Origin: JBGRQB01 sp041725875 | Lineage (GTDB): Bacteria > Bacteroidota > Ignavibacteria > Ignavibacteriales > Melioribacteraceae | DNA length: 10,407 nt | NCBI GenBank assembly: GCA_041725875.1 | Contig: JBGRQB010000151.1 | Location: forward strand, 1 to 10,407 | Reading direction: 5' to 3' | Shown: piece after piece, positions 1-8,142 of the stretch | Layout of the letters: the number at the start of each line of letters is the position of its first letter | Numbering within the stretch: position 1 is the stretch's first letter | Program-made: the position numbers and the translations under genes | Notes under the pieces: generated by a model | Databases searched by the model: none | What the model saw: the letters and a program-made list of their open reading frames with translations, nothing else | Told to the model about the DNA's origin: nothing

Positions 1-6
1 GTTTTT

Positions 7-987
7 ATGGCTGAGTATCCATTAAAAAGATTACGCAGATTACGTCACAATCCCAAAGTGCGTGATATGGTAAGAGAAACATTTTTAAGAAAAGAAGATT
101 TAATATATCCGCTGTTTGCTGCTCCTGGTGAAAATTTTAAGAAAGAAGTAAAATCAATGCCGGGAGTTTACCAGATGTCAATAGATGTTTTGGTAGAGGA
201 ATGTAAAGAATTAGCTGCTCTTGGAATTCCGGCCGTGATTTTATTTGGAATTCCGGAAAGTAAAGATGAACAAGGTTCCGAAGGATACCACGATCACGGA
301 ATAGTTCAGAAAGCTGTCAGAGCAATAAAAAAAGAAGTTAAAGATTTAGTGGTAATCTGTGATGTTTGTTTATGTGAATACACTTCACACGGTCACTGCG
401 GATTATTAAATGGTGAAGAAATATTAAATGACGAAACAGTTTCGTTACTTGCAAAGCAGGCAATCAGTTTTGCAAAAGCAGGTGCCGATATAATTGCTCC
501 ATCCGATATGATGGACGGCCGTGTTTTAGCAATCAGAAAAGCACTAGATTACAAAGGTTATGATAAAATTCCTATAATGAGTTACGCGGTTAAATATTCT
601 TCCGGTTATTACGGACCTTTCAGAGATGCTGCTGAATCAGCTCCTTCGTTTGGTGACAGAAGATCTCATCAGATGGATATTGCAAATTCAGATGAAGCAA
701 TGCGCGAAGCAATTTCTGATGTTGAAGAAGGTGCCGATATTATTATGGTAAAACCTGCCGGTGCTTATCTGGACATTATTCAAAGAGTTAAACACGAACT
801 TGAAATGCCGACTGCGGCTTATCAGGTGAGTGGTGAATATTCAATGATAAAAGCGGGCGGACAATTAGGCTGGATAGATGAAGAACGAGTTATGCTTGAA
901 TCTTTAATAGCTATCAAACGTGCCGGCGCTGATATGATTCTGACTTACTTTGCAAAAGATGTTGCAAAATATCTTGATAAAAATTAA
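7..987 (+). CDS. hemB: Delta-aminolevulinic acid dehydratase (porphobilinogen synthase)
   Basis: Cytoplasmic enzyme that condenses two 5-aminolevulinate molecules to porphobilinogen, the first common pyrrole of heme, siroheme and corrinoid synthesis. The 326-aa length is normal for the family. The two active-site lysines that form Schiff bases are visible: K196 in SYAVKYSSGYYGPFRDA and K249 in IIMVKPAGAY. Cys121, Cys123 and Cys131 in the DVCLCEYTSHGHCG segment mark the zinc-dependent type rather than the Mg-only type, which has Asp here. The N-terminal YPLKRLRRLRHNP and the C-terminal AGADMILTYFAKD segments are also typical. The ATG lies six bases from the window edge, so the ribosome binding site cannot be seen; the start is chosen because the N-terminus matches family length. 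It converges on the fused membrane protein and shares a terminator hairpin with it. Confidence 0.97.
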   Translation: MAEYPLKRLRRLRHNPKVRDMVRETFLRKEDLIYPLFAAPGENFKKEVKSMPGVYQMSIDVLVEECKELAALGIPAVILFGIPESKDEQGSEGYHDHGIVQKAVRAIKKEVKDLVVICDVCLCEYTSHGHCGLLNGEEILNDETVSLLAKQAISFAKAGADIIAPSDMMDGRVLAIRKALDYKGYDKIPIMSYAVKYSSGYYGPFRDAAESAPSFGDRRSHQMDIANSDEAMREAISDVEEGADIIMVKPAGAYLDIIQRVKHELEMPTAAYQVSGEYSMIKAGGQLGWIDEERVMLESLIAIKRAGADMILTYFAKDVAKYLDKN

Positions 988-991
988 ACTA

Positions 992-1023
992 AAAGAACTA
1001 ATCTCTCCGGAGATTAGTTCTTT
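992..1023. terminator. Shared bidirectional terminator hairpin between hemB and the MFS-fusion gene
   Basis: A perfect 14-bp stem (992-1005 paired with 1010-1023, AAAGAACTAATCTC and its complement) closes a 4-base TCCG loop. The plus side runs into T-rich sequence and the minus side into TTTTAGTTTAATTTTT. The stem starts five bases after the hemB stop and contains the TAA stop of the minus-strand gene (1014-1016). It can therefore end transcription in both directions. Stem GC is modest, so strength is uncertain. Confidence 0.8.
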
Positions 1024-4000
1024 CCATTCTCTTTATTTTCTTTAGCTGAATTTCTTTTCTTTTGTGAAAGCAAAAAATATTTTTTCAATTTAACTAGCAT
1101 TTCATCCTGAGGGTAAAAATCTCCAATTGCTTTAAAGTCTGCCAGAAAATCCATATCTCTGTTAAAGTGTAAACTTAGTCTGCAACTATTAAATAAATAT
1201 CTTTTTAAGTTTATTTCACTCGATAATTCAGAGTTTACCTGAAACATTTTTTTCATTTCCTGACTCAAACTATCTGCCATTGTTAATTCATTATTTCTAT
1301 ACAGTAAATCAATCATATTTTCAAATGCATTTGCTTTTGATTTATCATCTGAATCTGTCAATGTTTCAATATACTTTTTAACATATTTTTTTATCGGATA
1401 CATTTTCAGAAAAGATGAAGCAAGCATTGTTTCTCTTATCTGATTATTCATAATTTCTTTTTTTACAAATAATGAATCTTCATAACTTTCTACAATTTCA
1501 CCTAATTTTTCTGATGGAAACTGCATACCAAGATTTTTTCTTGCAATGTAGTTTAATCTTTCAATTTCATAAGATGATTTATTTTCTTCTATCATTTTTT
1601 TTGTAAGTGAATACGCAAATTTGTTATTCAGAGTTTTTCCTATATGATAATATGCGGCATTTTCAGCCTGTTCAGTTTTGATTTCATTATCTTTCAGATA
1701 TTCTTTTAGCAACAATTCATTTTCAAATTTAGAATATTTTTCATCGTGTGTCTGAACCAGATTTGAAGTCTGAGAAATATAAAACGATTTGGGCGCCATA
1801 AACTCCAGCAACGGATGTTTTTCAGAGTTTAGTCTGTGATAATTTGTCAGTTTAAAAACGCTTTTATTAGATAACTGCTGTAGTGATAACAATGTAAAAG
1901 CATCGTTAATTCCTATATTTTTCAAATCACTTTTAATTTCCGGTTTAGAAAATTTTTCTTCAAACAGTTTGGTATCAAAATTAATTTTCTTTTTGGAACC
2001 AACGAGTAAAATATCAAAATGCAACGAACTCCAAATTTGCACTTCGGGAAACTCGTGTTTAAATGTGCTTATTACCATTTGCGAAATTTCATTGTTCAAC
2101 TCATACAAATGGAACCACTGAACCATTATTCCATCTTCTGAAAGTTTTGATTTGCACAGATTAAAATATTCTTTGGAAAACAAATTACCAATGCCGGCAA
2201 TCCAGGGATTAGACGGTTCCGAAATTATCACATCATATTTTTCTTTACTGAGCTTCAAATATGTGAGTGCATCTTCTACAACTAAATTTAATCTTGGGTC
2301 TTCCAGACAATTTTTATTTACATCATTAAAGTGAACCGAAGCTTCAATCACTTCATTACTCATTTCAACACAAGTTACTTTTTCAACATCGTGAGTAAGA
2401 ATGGAACCAACCGTACTTCCGCTTCCAAAGCCGACTATAAAAGCATTTTGCGGATTTGGATGAAGCATAGCAGGTAATTGTCCGAGCAAAACCTGCGTTG
2501 GTAAATCCCCTGAAGATGAAGCATCTGCTTTACCGTTAATTACTAATCTTCTTTGCGGATCTTTTTTCTTTGATTTAAGAACCGCAACATTTGCGGTTAC
2601 ACCTTCTTTATAATAAAGCACAGAATCTGATTTAATTAATTCGCCGTACTCAGCAAAAGATTGAGGAGGAACTTTATTCAGGTGTCTGAAAACTCCTTTA
2701 ACCAGAGTGTTTACATTCCATTCAGGCAACAAAAATATAAACCCCACATACACAATAGCTGCAAATGAGATTGTTTTTATTTTATCTGAAATTTTGATTT
2801 TCTGATAACTTAATATCAGAACTATTGCAGAGAGTAAGTTAATTCCAATACCGATTTCAAAACTTCCTTTAATTCCAAAGGCAGGTATCAATATAAGACT
2901 CGCCAGCAAAACCCCTAAAACTGTCCCGACAGTGTTAATCGAAAATACTTTCCCTACGCTATTCCCGATTTTTTTATCCACTCCTGAAACTATATCTACA
3001 ATTACCGGAAGTGTCATTCCCATAAATATGGTCGGAAGCAGTAAAAGTGTAAAACAAAGTAAAAACTCTATTGTAAGAAAAATGCCAAAACTGGTTTCCG
3101 TTTTATTAAATACATAAGCAATATTCCAGAGTATGTATGGAAATCTTTCGTATAAAACCAGACTCACCATTGTGCTTAATGCAATTGCAATTTGAAAAAA
3201 TGCAATCATTTTAACTTTGTTATATTTTTTTATAAATGCAGATGCAACAATAAAACTTCCACTTGTTATTCCGCTGATAAATGCCAGAAGCATAACAGAA
3301 AAAGCGTAAGTTGAAGATCCGAGAAAATTCACAAGTAACCTTACCCAGACAATCTCGTACAAAAGTGCCGCCATTCCAGATGTACCTACAATTGCAATAA
3401 TTATCTTCAATGTTGAATTACTGATTTGATATTTTTCCTTTTCTTCTTCCGGTTCTTCAATTTCAGTAATACTCTCTTTTTTTATTCCCAGCAGAATTGC
3501 AAAAAGGCCAATCAAAATGTTTATAACAGCAGTGAAGTAGATTGTATTGTCCAGACCAATTATTTTTATGAGAAAAAATCCGGAAAGTATAATTCCCCAA
3601 ACTGCTCCAAAAGAATTAAGAAAGTATAAAATTGCAAGCTCTCGTCTTACATTTGAAATTTTATCTATAAAGAATTTACTGATTAACGGAAGTGTTCCGC
3701 CCATTGCAATTGTAGGGAGCAGCAGCAAGCTTGAAGCAAATAAAAAACGGAGAATTACAAAAACTAAATTTTGTCCGTCAATGTTCATTTCTCCGGCTGT
3801 ATTCAAAAACAATTCACCTAAAAACTCATTAAACACAGGATAGATCAGACAATAGATTCCGACAAATAATTCCAGAACCCCGTATACTCGTACGTGATTA
3901 AGTATTTTGTCAGCTTTCTTCCCAAAAACATAATTACCGATCGCCAATCCGCCAAGAAATGTTGATAATACAATCATCTGTGCATAAGTTGAATTACCGA

Positions 4001-4115
4001 CAAAAAGTGAAAGATACTTAAACCAGGTAACCTGATAGATGAGTCCGGTAGCACCGGTAATTATAAAAAATATTGCTATAACAGGTTTTAAGTTTTTTTC
4101 CGATAAAAGCTTCAT
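1014..4115 (-). CDS. Fused MFS-type membrane / spermidine-synthase-like protein with helical C-terminal extension
   Basis: A 1033-aa integral membrane protein. Residues about 12-210 and 235-435 are two homologous hydrophobic blocks. Each opens with a G-x-x-G-(L/M) and Y-(Q/E)-x-x-W element followed by (N/S)-STYA, and each carries LLLLPTI-x-MG-x-TLP (from about 131 and 357), which indicates an internal duplication. Residues about 455-710 form a spermidine-synthase-like Rossmann domain: VGFGSGSTVG (561-570) for nucleotide binding, E584 in VEMSNEVIE, and ED at 614-615. The catalytic Asp of true aminopropyltransferases (ISDCTDP in E. coli SpeE) aligns with E633 in ISEPSNPW, and the substrate YHE motif is absent. 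Polyamine synthesis is therefore unlikely, and the real substrate is unknown. Residues about 740-1033 are soluble, charged, helix-rich and unrecognised. The ATG at 4115 is preferred over the GTG at 4130 because AGGA lies six bases upstream of it. It is divergent from hemL. Confidence 0.85.
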   Translation of the reverse strand: MKLLSEKNLKPVIAIFFIITGATGLIYQVTWFKYLSLFVGNSTYAQMIVLSTFLGGLAIGNYVFGKKADKILNHVRVYGVLELFVGIYCLIYPVFNEFLGELFLNTAGEMNIDGQNLVFVILRFLFASSLLLLPTIAMGGTLPLISKFFIDKISNVRRELAILYFLNSFGAVWGIILSGFFLIKIIGLDNTIYFTAVINILIGLFAILLGIKKESITEIEEPEEEKEKYQISNSTLKIIIAIVGTSGMAALLYEIVWVRLLVNFLGSSTYAFSVMLLAFISGITSGSFIVASAFIKKYNKVKMIAFFQIAIALSTMVSLVLYERFPYILWNIAYVFNKTETSFGIFLTIEFLLCFTLLLLPTIFMGMTLPVIVDIVSGVDKKIGNSVGKVFSINTVGTVLGVLLASLILIPAFGIKGSFEIGIGINLLSAIVLILSYQKIKISDKIKTISFAAIVYVGFIFLLPEWNVNTLVKGVFRHLNKVPPQSFAEYGELIKSDSVLYYKEGVTANVAVLKSKKKDPQRRLVINGKADASSSGDLPTQVLLGQLPAMLHPNPQNAFIVGFGSGSTVGSILTHDVEKVTCVEMSNEVIEASVHFNDVNKNCLEDPRLNLVVEDALTYLKLSKEKYDVIISEPSNPWIAGIGNLFSKEYFNLCKSKLSEDGIMVQWFHLYELNNEISQMVISTFKHEFPEVQIWSSLHFDILLVGSKKKINFDTKLFEEKFSKPEIKSDLKNIGINDAFTLLSLQQLSNKSVFKLTNYHRLNSEKHPLLEFMAPKSFYISQTSNLVQTHDEKYSKFENELLLKEYLKDNEIKTEQAENAAYYHIGKTLNNKFAYSLTKKMIEENKSSYEIERLNYIARKNLGMQFPSEKLGEIVESYEDSLFVKKEIMNNQIRETMLASSFLKMYPIKKYVKKYIETLTDSDDKSKANAFENMIDLLYRNNELTMADSLSQEMKKMFQVNSELSSEINLKRYLFNSCRLSLHFNRDMDFLADFKAIGDFYPQDEMLVKLKKYFLLSQKKRNSAKENKENGKN

Positions 4116-4121
4116 AAATTT

Positions 4122-4125
4122 TCCT
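4122..4125 (-). promoter_or_regulatory. Shine-Dalgarno site that sets the start of the MFS-fusion gene
   Basis: On the minus strand AGGA is followed by six bases (AAATTT) and ATG at 4115. The alternative in-frame GTG at 4130 has only AAACAAAATT before it, with no purine-rich site, and would make the AGGA part of the coding sequence. The site therefore favours the 1033-aa protein. Confidence 0.7.
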
Positions 4126-4182
4126 GACACAATTTTGTTTTAAAACTCCATTCCGCAAGATGGCATTTTATAATAAAGTCTC

Positions 4183-4198
4183 TGTGAGTCTGCTCACA
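4183..4198. promoter_or_regulatory. CRP/HcpR-type operator dyad in the divergent spacer
   Basis: TGTGAGTCTGCTCACA is a perfect TGTGA-N6-TCACA dyad, and its arms can be read as six bases (TGTGAG/CTCACA). This is the half-site pattern of the CRP/FNR superfamily, including CRP and HcpR. Its centre is about 101 bases upstream of the hemL ATG and about 75 bases upstream of the start of the minus-strand membrane gene, so it could act on either gene. The regulator is not encoded here; assignment to a particular family member is inference. Confidence 0.5.
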
Positions 4199-4219
4199 TA
4201 ATTTCTCAATTTTCCCTGC

Positions 4220-4236
4220 TTGTGCATTAATCACAA
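4220..4236. promoter_or_regulatory. Second CRP/FNR-like imperfect dyad upstream of hemL
   Basis: TTGTG-N7-CACAA, 17 bases, has perfect 5-bp arms. Its TGTG and CACA cores are one base closer than in the classical CRP spacing (N7 rather than N8). It lies about 64 bases upstream of the hemL ATG and 38 bases from the stronger dyad, centre to centre. Its arms match the same half-site, but the altered spacing makes real binding less certain. Confidence 0.3.
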
Positions 4237-4291
4237 TAGTTTTATCTTTTGATTCGGAAATGGATAATTAACTTTTAATATACGGTGAGTT

Positions 4292-5581
4292 ATGGATTTT
4301 AACAATAGTGAAAAATATTTTTCAGAAGCTCAAAATTATATCCCCGGCGGTGTAAATTCACCAGTGCGGGCATTTAAGTCAGTCGGCGGTTCCCCTGTTT
4401 TTATGGAAAGCGGGTCAGGTTCTAAAATGACTGATACAGACGGAAATGAATATATTGATTACATCGGAAGTTGGGGACCACATTTATTTGGACACAACCC
4501 TGACTTTATCAAAAAAGAACTTTTAAGCGCCATTGAAAAAGGTGTCAGTTTCGGAACTCCGACAGCTTTGGAGATTGAAATGGCAAAACTTGTAACCGAA
4601 TTGGTTCCTTCGGTTGAATCTGTAAGAATGGTAAATAGCGGAACCGAAGCAACTATGTCTGCAATTCGTGTTGCAAGAGGATACACAGGAAAGTCTAAAA
4701 TTATCAAATTTGAAGGCTGTTATCACGGTCACGCAGATTATTTCCTTATCAAAGCAGGTTCAGGAGCTTTAACACTGGGTGTGCCGACGAGTCCGGGTGT
4801 AACAGAAGGAACAGCGGCAGATACACTGCTTGGTAAATTCAACAATATTGAATCTGTAAAAAAACTTGTTGCGGCTAATAAAGATGAAATTGCAGCTGTA
4901 ATTATCGAACCAATTGCCGGTAATATGGGTGTAATTCCGATGCAGGAAGATTTTGCAAAAGAATTGCGCAAGGTTTGCGATGAAGAAAATATTGTTCTCA
5001 TTTTTGATGAAGTTATGACCGGTTTTCGTGTTGCAGCAGGTGGTGCTCAGGAACTTTATCCTGTTACACCTGATATGACAACAATGGGGAAAATCATTGG
5101 TGGCGGTTTACCTGTTGGAGCTTTTGGCGGAAAAAAAGAAATTATGAATCAACTTGCTCCGGCCGGACCAGTTTATCAGGCAGGTACTTTAAGTGGAAAT
5201 CCCCTTGCAATGACAGCCGGAATTGCAACATTGAAGAACATTAAAAACAATCCTCAAATTTACTCTCAGCTTGAAGAAAAAGCAGTTTATCTTGAAAATG
5301 GAATGAGAGAAAATCTAAATAAACTTGGATTGAATTACTATATGACTCGCGTCGGCTCAATGAGTTGTATGTTTTTCACAGATCAGAAAGTATTAACCTT
5401 TGACGATGCTGTAAAATCTGATACGGAAATGTATGGAAAGTATTTCCATGAAATGCTTAAGCAGGGTGTTTATCTTGCACCGGCTCAATTTGAAGCCATG
5501 TTTATTTCAACTGAACATACAACTGCTGATCTTGATAAAACAATTGAAGCACATTACAATGCGTTAAAAAATCTTCACTAG
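4292..5581 (+). CDS. hemL: Glutamate-1-semialdehyde 2,1-aminomutase
   Basis: PLP-dependent cytoplasmic enzyme that isomerises glutamate-1-semialdehyde to 5-aminolevulinate in the C5 pathway; its product is the HemB substrate. The 429-aa length is normal. Visible family marks are AQNYIPGGVNSPVRAF at 13-28, SGTEA at 116-120 (PLP phosphate binding), GCYHGHAD near 142-149, FDEVMTGFR from 238 with D239 contacting the PLP ring nitrogen, and K267 in TTMGKIIGGGLPVGAFGG as the Schiff-base lysine. GGTGAG at 4284-4289 complements the 16S 3' end just before ATG and supports this start. It sits alone on the plus strand, with a divergent membrane gene upstream and a convergent chemoreceptor downstream. The upstream spacer carries two CRP/FNR-like dyads, so redox, nitrosative or carbon-state control is possible but unproven. 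Confidence 0.97.
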   Translation: MDFNNSEKYFSEAQNYIPGGVNSPVRAFKSVGGSPVFMESGSGSKMTDTDGNEYIDYIGSWGPHLFGHNPDFIKKELLSAIEKGVSFGTPTALEIEMAKLVTELVPSVESVRMVNSGTEATMSAIRVARGYTGKSKIIKFEGCYHGHADYFLIKAGSGALTLGVPTSPGVTEGTAADTLLGKFNNIESVKKLVAANKDEIAAVIIEPIAGNMGVIPMQEDFAKELRKVCDEENIVLIFDEVMTGFRVAAGGAQELYPVTPDMTTMGKIIGGGLPVGAFGGKKEIMNQLAPAGPVYQAGTLSGNPLAMTAGIATLKNIKNNPQIYSQLEEKAVYLENGMRENLNKLGLNYYMTRVGSMSCMFFTDQKVLTFDDAVKSDTEMYGKYFHEMLKQGVYLAPAQFEAMFISTEHTTADLDKTIEAHYNALKNLH

Positions 5582-5610
5582 TAAAACTTCTGACAGATTG
5601 CATATAAAAG

Positions 5611-5639
5611 AAAAGCCTTACATAAAATGTAAGGCTTTT
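5611..5639. terminator. Shared bidirectional terminator between hemL and the chemoreceptor gene
   Basis: A perfect 12-bp stem (AAAAGCCTTACA at 5611-5622 with its complement at 5628-5639) closes a 5-base TAAAA loop. The plus side ends in a run of T, and the minus side also ends in TTTTCTTTTA. It begins 30 bases after the hemL stop and ends 23 bases before the receptor stop, as expected for a two-way rho-independent terminator. Confidence 0.9.
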
Positions 5640-5661
5640 TTATAAGTTACATATCAAACTA

Positions 5662-8094
5662 TTAATAACTATAAGAACTTTCCAATCTGTTTATCTCTTC
5701 GTGATAACCCAAAGCTCTCTGTTCATCTAATTTGAAATGATTTACCATCGTGTTTAATTCTTCTGTAAGCATATTTAAATCTTCAGCTGCTCTTGCTACC
5801 TGCTGGGTATTTGCAGCTGCCTGGTGGGTAACTGAACTGATGCTTTCAACACTGTTTGAAATTGTATCAACAGTTGCAACCTGTTGTTCGTTACTTTGAG
5901 CAAGTTCTATAATTTTATCAGTAATTACTGAAATATCATTAACTATTTCATCAAAAGTTGTTGCAACTTCATCTGTTAAAGTAATTCCGTCAGCTACAGA
6001 ATCATTTGCAGTATCCATAAACTGATTTGTTTCCATAACATCTTTTTGAATTGCCTGAATAGTTGTTCCGATTTCTTTTGTAGCAACTGTTGTCCTTTCG
6101 GCAAGTTTTCTTACTTCGTCAGCAACAACTGCAAAACCGCGTCCCTGCTCTCCTGCTCTTGCCGCTTCAATAGCTGCGTTTAATGCAAGAAGGTTTGTCT
6201 GATCAGCAATATCATCAATTACATTTGTAATTTCACCAATTTGTCCAACCTGATTTACAAGACCGGAAATTCTCTGACTTGTACTTTTAACAGCTGTAAA
6301 TATTTCGTTAATCCCATCTTTAGTTTTGTTAACTTTTTCTTTACCAGACTCTACTGTCTCTTTTGAATCAATAGCTGCTCTTTGTGATTCATTTGACATT
6401 TGTGATGACTGTACAAGTATATCATTTACCTGTTCCATAGATCCCGCAACTTCAAGAGCCTGTGAGCTTTGCTCTTCTGCACCGGTAGCCATTTCCTGAG
6501 TACTTGCTGAGATTTGTGTAATAGCAGATGTAATTGTTTCGACAGAAACTTTAATTTTCAAAACAAGTTCCTGCATTGCATCAGCCATTTCGTTTATATT
6601 ATTTTTTATTAATTCGTGATCGCCGTGATAATTGTTTTCAACTCTTGCAGTAAGATCGCCATCTGCAATTACCTTTAGCACTTCAACACCATCTTGTACT
6701 GGTTTTGTAACTGAATCGAGTGTGTTATTTATTCCGTCAAGCAATTCTTTATAAGCACCTTTAAATGCTGTTGAGTTACTTCTGTAAGATAAATCACCCT
6801 GAATTGCTTTTTCAACTATTGTTTTTGTTTCGTTAAGCAAACTGCGTAAATTTGAGGCAATTCCGTTCAAAGCGGGAGCCAGAACATCCTTATCATCATA
6901 AAGAGGCGCTTCAATTGACACATCACCATTTGCAATCTGGTGCATTGCTCCTGCAAAGCCGTCAAGTTGTTCTGTAAATTGATCGAGCTGATTTGCCATT
7001 CTGCCGATTTCATTTTCGCTGTCAATGTTGGCTCTGAAATCAACATGACCTTTTGAAAGATTTTCAGCCAGCAAATATAATCTGTTAATTGGTTTGGTTA
7101 TACGGTTTGCTATAAAATAAATAAGTATGCCTAAAACAAAAACGGCAAATGCCATTCCAAGCATATTTATAAATTCAGCATTATTCACATCTGCAAAAAC
7201 TTCAGATTTTGGAACTTTTGAAAAAAGTACCCAGGGGTTTTCGAGTAACGGACTCAAACTGAGGATAACATCTGTCCCTGATTTTTTACAAAAGTATTCA
7301 ATTTGATAATCTTCTCCATTTGAAGCTTTTTGAAATGCTGTAACTAACTCAGGAATATCTAACTCTCTGGCAATATCACTTATACTATTGTTACCTATCC
7401 AGCGTTTTTCCGTTGGATGGGAAGTCATTAATCCATCAGGACTCACAAAGAAAATATAACCTGAGTCATACAATTTTAAAGTTGAAAGGAACTTGTCAAG
7501 AAAAGTTAAATCAACTTCAACTCCAACAGCACCAATTAATTCTCCGTTTCTGTGAATAGGAGAAATATTGGTATTAACAAGCATTTTATTTGTCAAATAA
7601 GGTTCTGAATAAAATGGTTTGCCTGTGGTTGTAACTTTTTGAAACCATTCTTTGTTGATATGATGCTCTGCAGATGAATACACAGAACTGCCGCTAAATT
7701 TATCATAGCAGATAGCATAATAACCGGCATCAGTCTGGAATTCTTTATCTCCACGAACAATTCCCGGATTAAAAATTGTGTATACACTTACAAAGTTTGG
7801 ATAACGATCTAGAATATCTTTTAATAAGCCTTTTAACTGATCAGCTGAAATATTTTTATAATTCCCCAGTGATTTTGCTAATATCTCCTGAACACTCAGG
7901 TCAAATTTCAACTGCCCGTTTAATGTCCTCGACCACATTTTTGTTTCTTCAAGTAACTCCTTCTTTGCTGTTTTAGCATAAGATTCGTTGACAAGATTTC
8001 CAATTACATACGTACTTATGGCAATAACAATAAGTATGGCCGGAATAATAGTAAAAAGCATTTGCAGCTTTAGACTCTTTTGGATTTTTCGCAT
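5662..8094 (-). CDS. Methyl-accepting chemotaxis protein with dCache-like sensor and multiple HAMP segments
   Basis: An 810-aa transmembrane chemoreceptor. Membrane segment 1 is about residues 12-32 and segment 2 about 308-329. Between them lies a roughly 270-aa extracytoplasmic region of double-Cache character (NKEWFQKVTTTGKPFYSEPY, then GVEVDLTFLDKFL and SGYIFFVSPDG). HAMP follows at about 327-380 (ITKPINRL ... ENEIGRMANQLDQF). HAMP-like repeats follow near 380-420, 425-460 and 465-510, each with a GD-type turn (NGDVSI, QGDLSY, DGDLTA). The signalling coiled coil occupies 515-785, with the conserved hairpin tip at about 625-668 (DQTNLLALNAAIEAARAGEQ, GRGFAVVADEVRKLAERT) that contacts CheA and CheW. 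The universal amino-acid-binding Cache motif is not evident, since the usual R-W position reads K-E-W, so the ligand is unknown. There is no C-terminal NWETF-type CheR tether. GAGGG six bases before ATG supports the start. No che genes are adjacent. Confidence 0.95.
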   Translation of the reverse strand: MRKIQKSLKLQMLFTIIPAILIVIAISTYVIGNLVNESYAKTAKKELLEETKMWSRTLNGQLKFDLSVQEILAKSLGNYKNISADQLKGLLKDILDRYPNFVSVYTIFNPGIVRGDKEFQTDAGYYAICYDKFSGSSVYSSAEHHINKEWFQKVTTTGKPFYSEPYLTNKMLVNTNISPIHRNGELIGAVGVEVDLTFLDKFLSTLKLYDSGYIFFVSPDGLMTSHPTEKRWIGNNSISDIARELDIPELVTAFQKASNGEDYQIEYFCKKSGTDVILSLSPLLENPWVLFSKVPKSEVFADVNNAEFINMLGMAFAVFVLGILIYFIANRITKPINRLYLLAENLSKGHVDFRANIDSENEIGRMANQLDQFTEQLDGFAGAMHQIANGDVSIEAPLYDDKDVLAPALNGIASNLRSLLNETKTIVEKAIQGDLSYRSNSTAFKGAYKELLDGINNTLDSVTKPVQDGVEVLKVIADGDLTARVENNYHGDHELIKNNINEMADAMQELVLKIKVSVETITSAITQISASTQEMATGAEEQSSQALEVAGSMEQVNDILVQSSQMSNESQRAAIDSKETVESGKEKVNKTKDGINEIFTAVKSTSQRISGLVNQVGQIGEITNVIDDIADQTNLLALNAAIEAARAGEQGRGFAVVADEVRKLAERTTVATKEIGTTIQAIQKDVMETNQFMDTANDSVADGITLTDEVATTFDEIVNDISVITDKIIELAQSNEQQVATVDTISNSVESISSVTHQAAANTQQVARAAEDLNMLTEELNTMVNHFKLDEQRALGYHEEINRLESSYSY

Positions 8095-8142
8095 TTTTAT
8101 CCCTCATTATTTGTATAAAAAAACCACCATTCACCAGAACTG

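Noticed and set aside
3547..3843. 98-aa and shorter plus-strand ORFs antisense to the MFS-fusion gene
   Set aside because: They lie wholly within a well-supported membrane protein gene, have no ribosome site and show no family motifs.
1014..4115. Calling this gene a spermidine synthase (speE)
   Set aside because: The catalytic Asp and substrate-binding YHE residues are replaced; only the nucleotide-binding fold is kept.
4116..4130. GTG start at 4130 for the MFS-fusion gene
   Set aside because: No Shine-Dalgarno precedes it, while AGGA is ideally spaced before the ATG at 4115.
4240..4283. A sigma-70 promoter for hemL (TTGATT 4249-4254, GATAAT 4263-4268 or TAATAT 4276-4281)
   Set aside because: The spacings are 8 and 21 bases, outside the usual range, so no promoter is called there.
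4459..5001. Minus-strand ORFs of 69-87 aa inside hemL
   Set aside because: They are antisense shadows of a gene whose family motifs are unambiguous.
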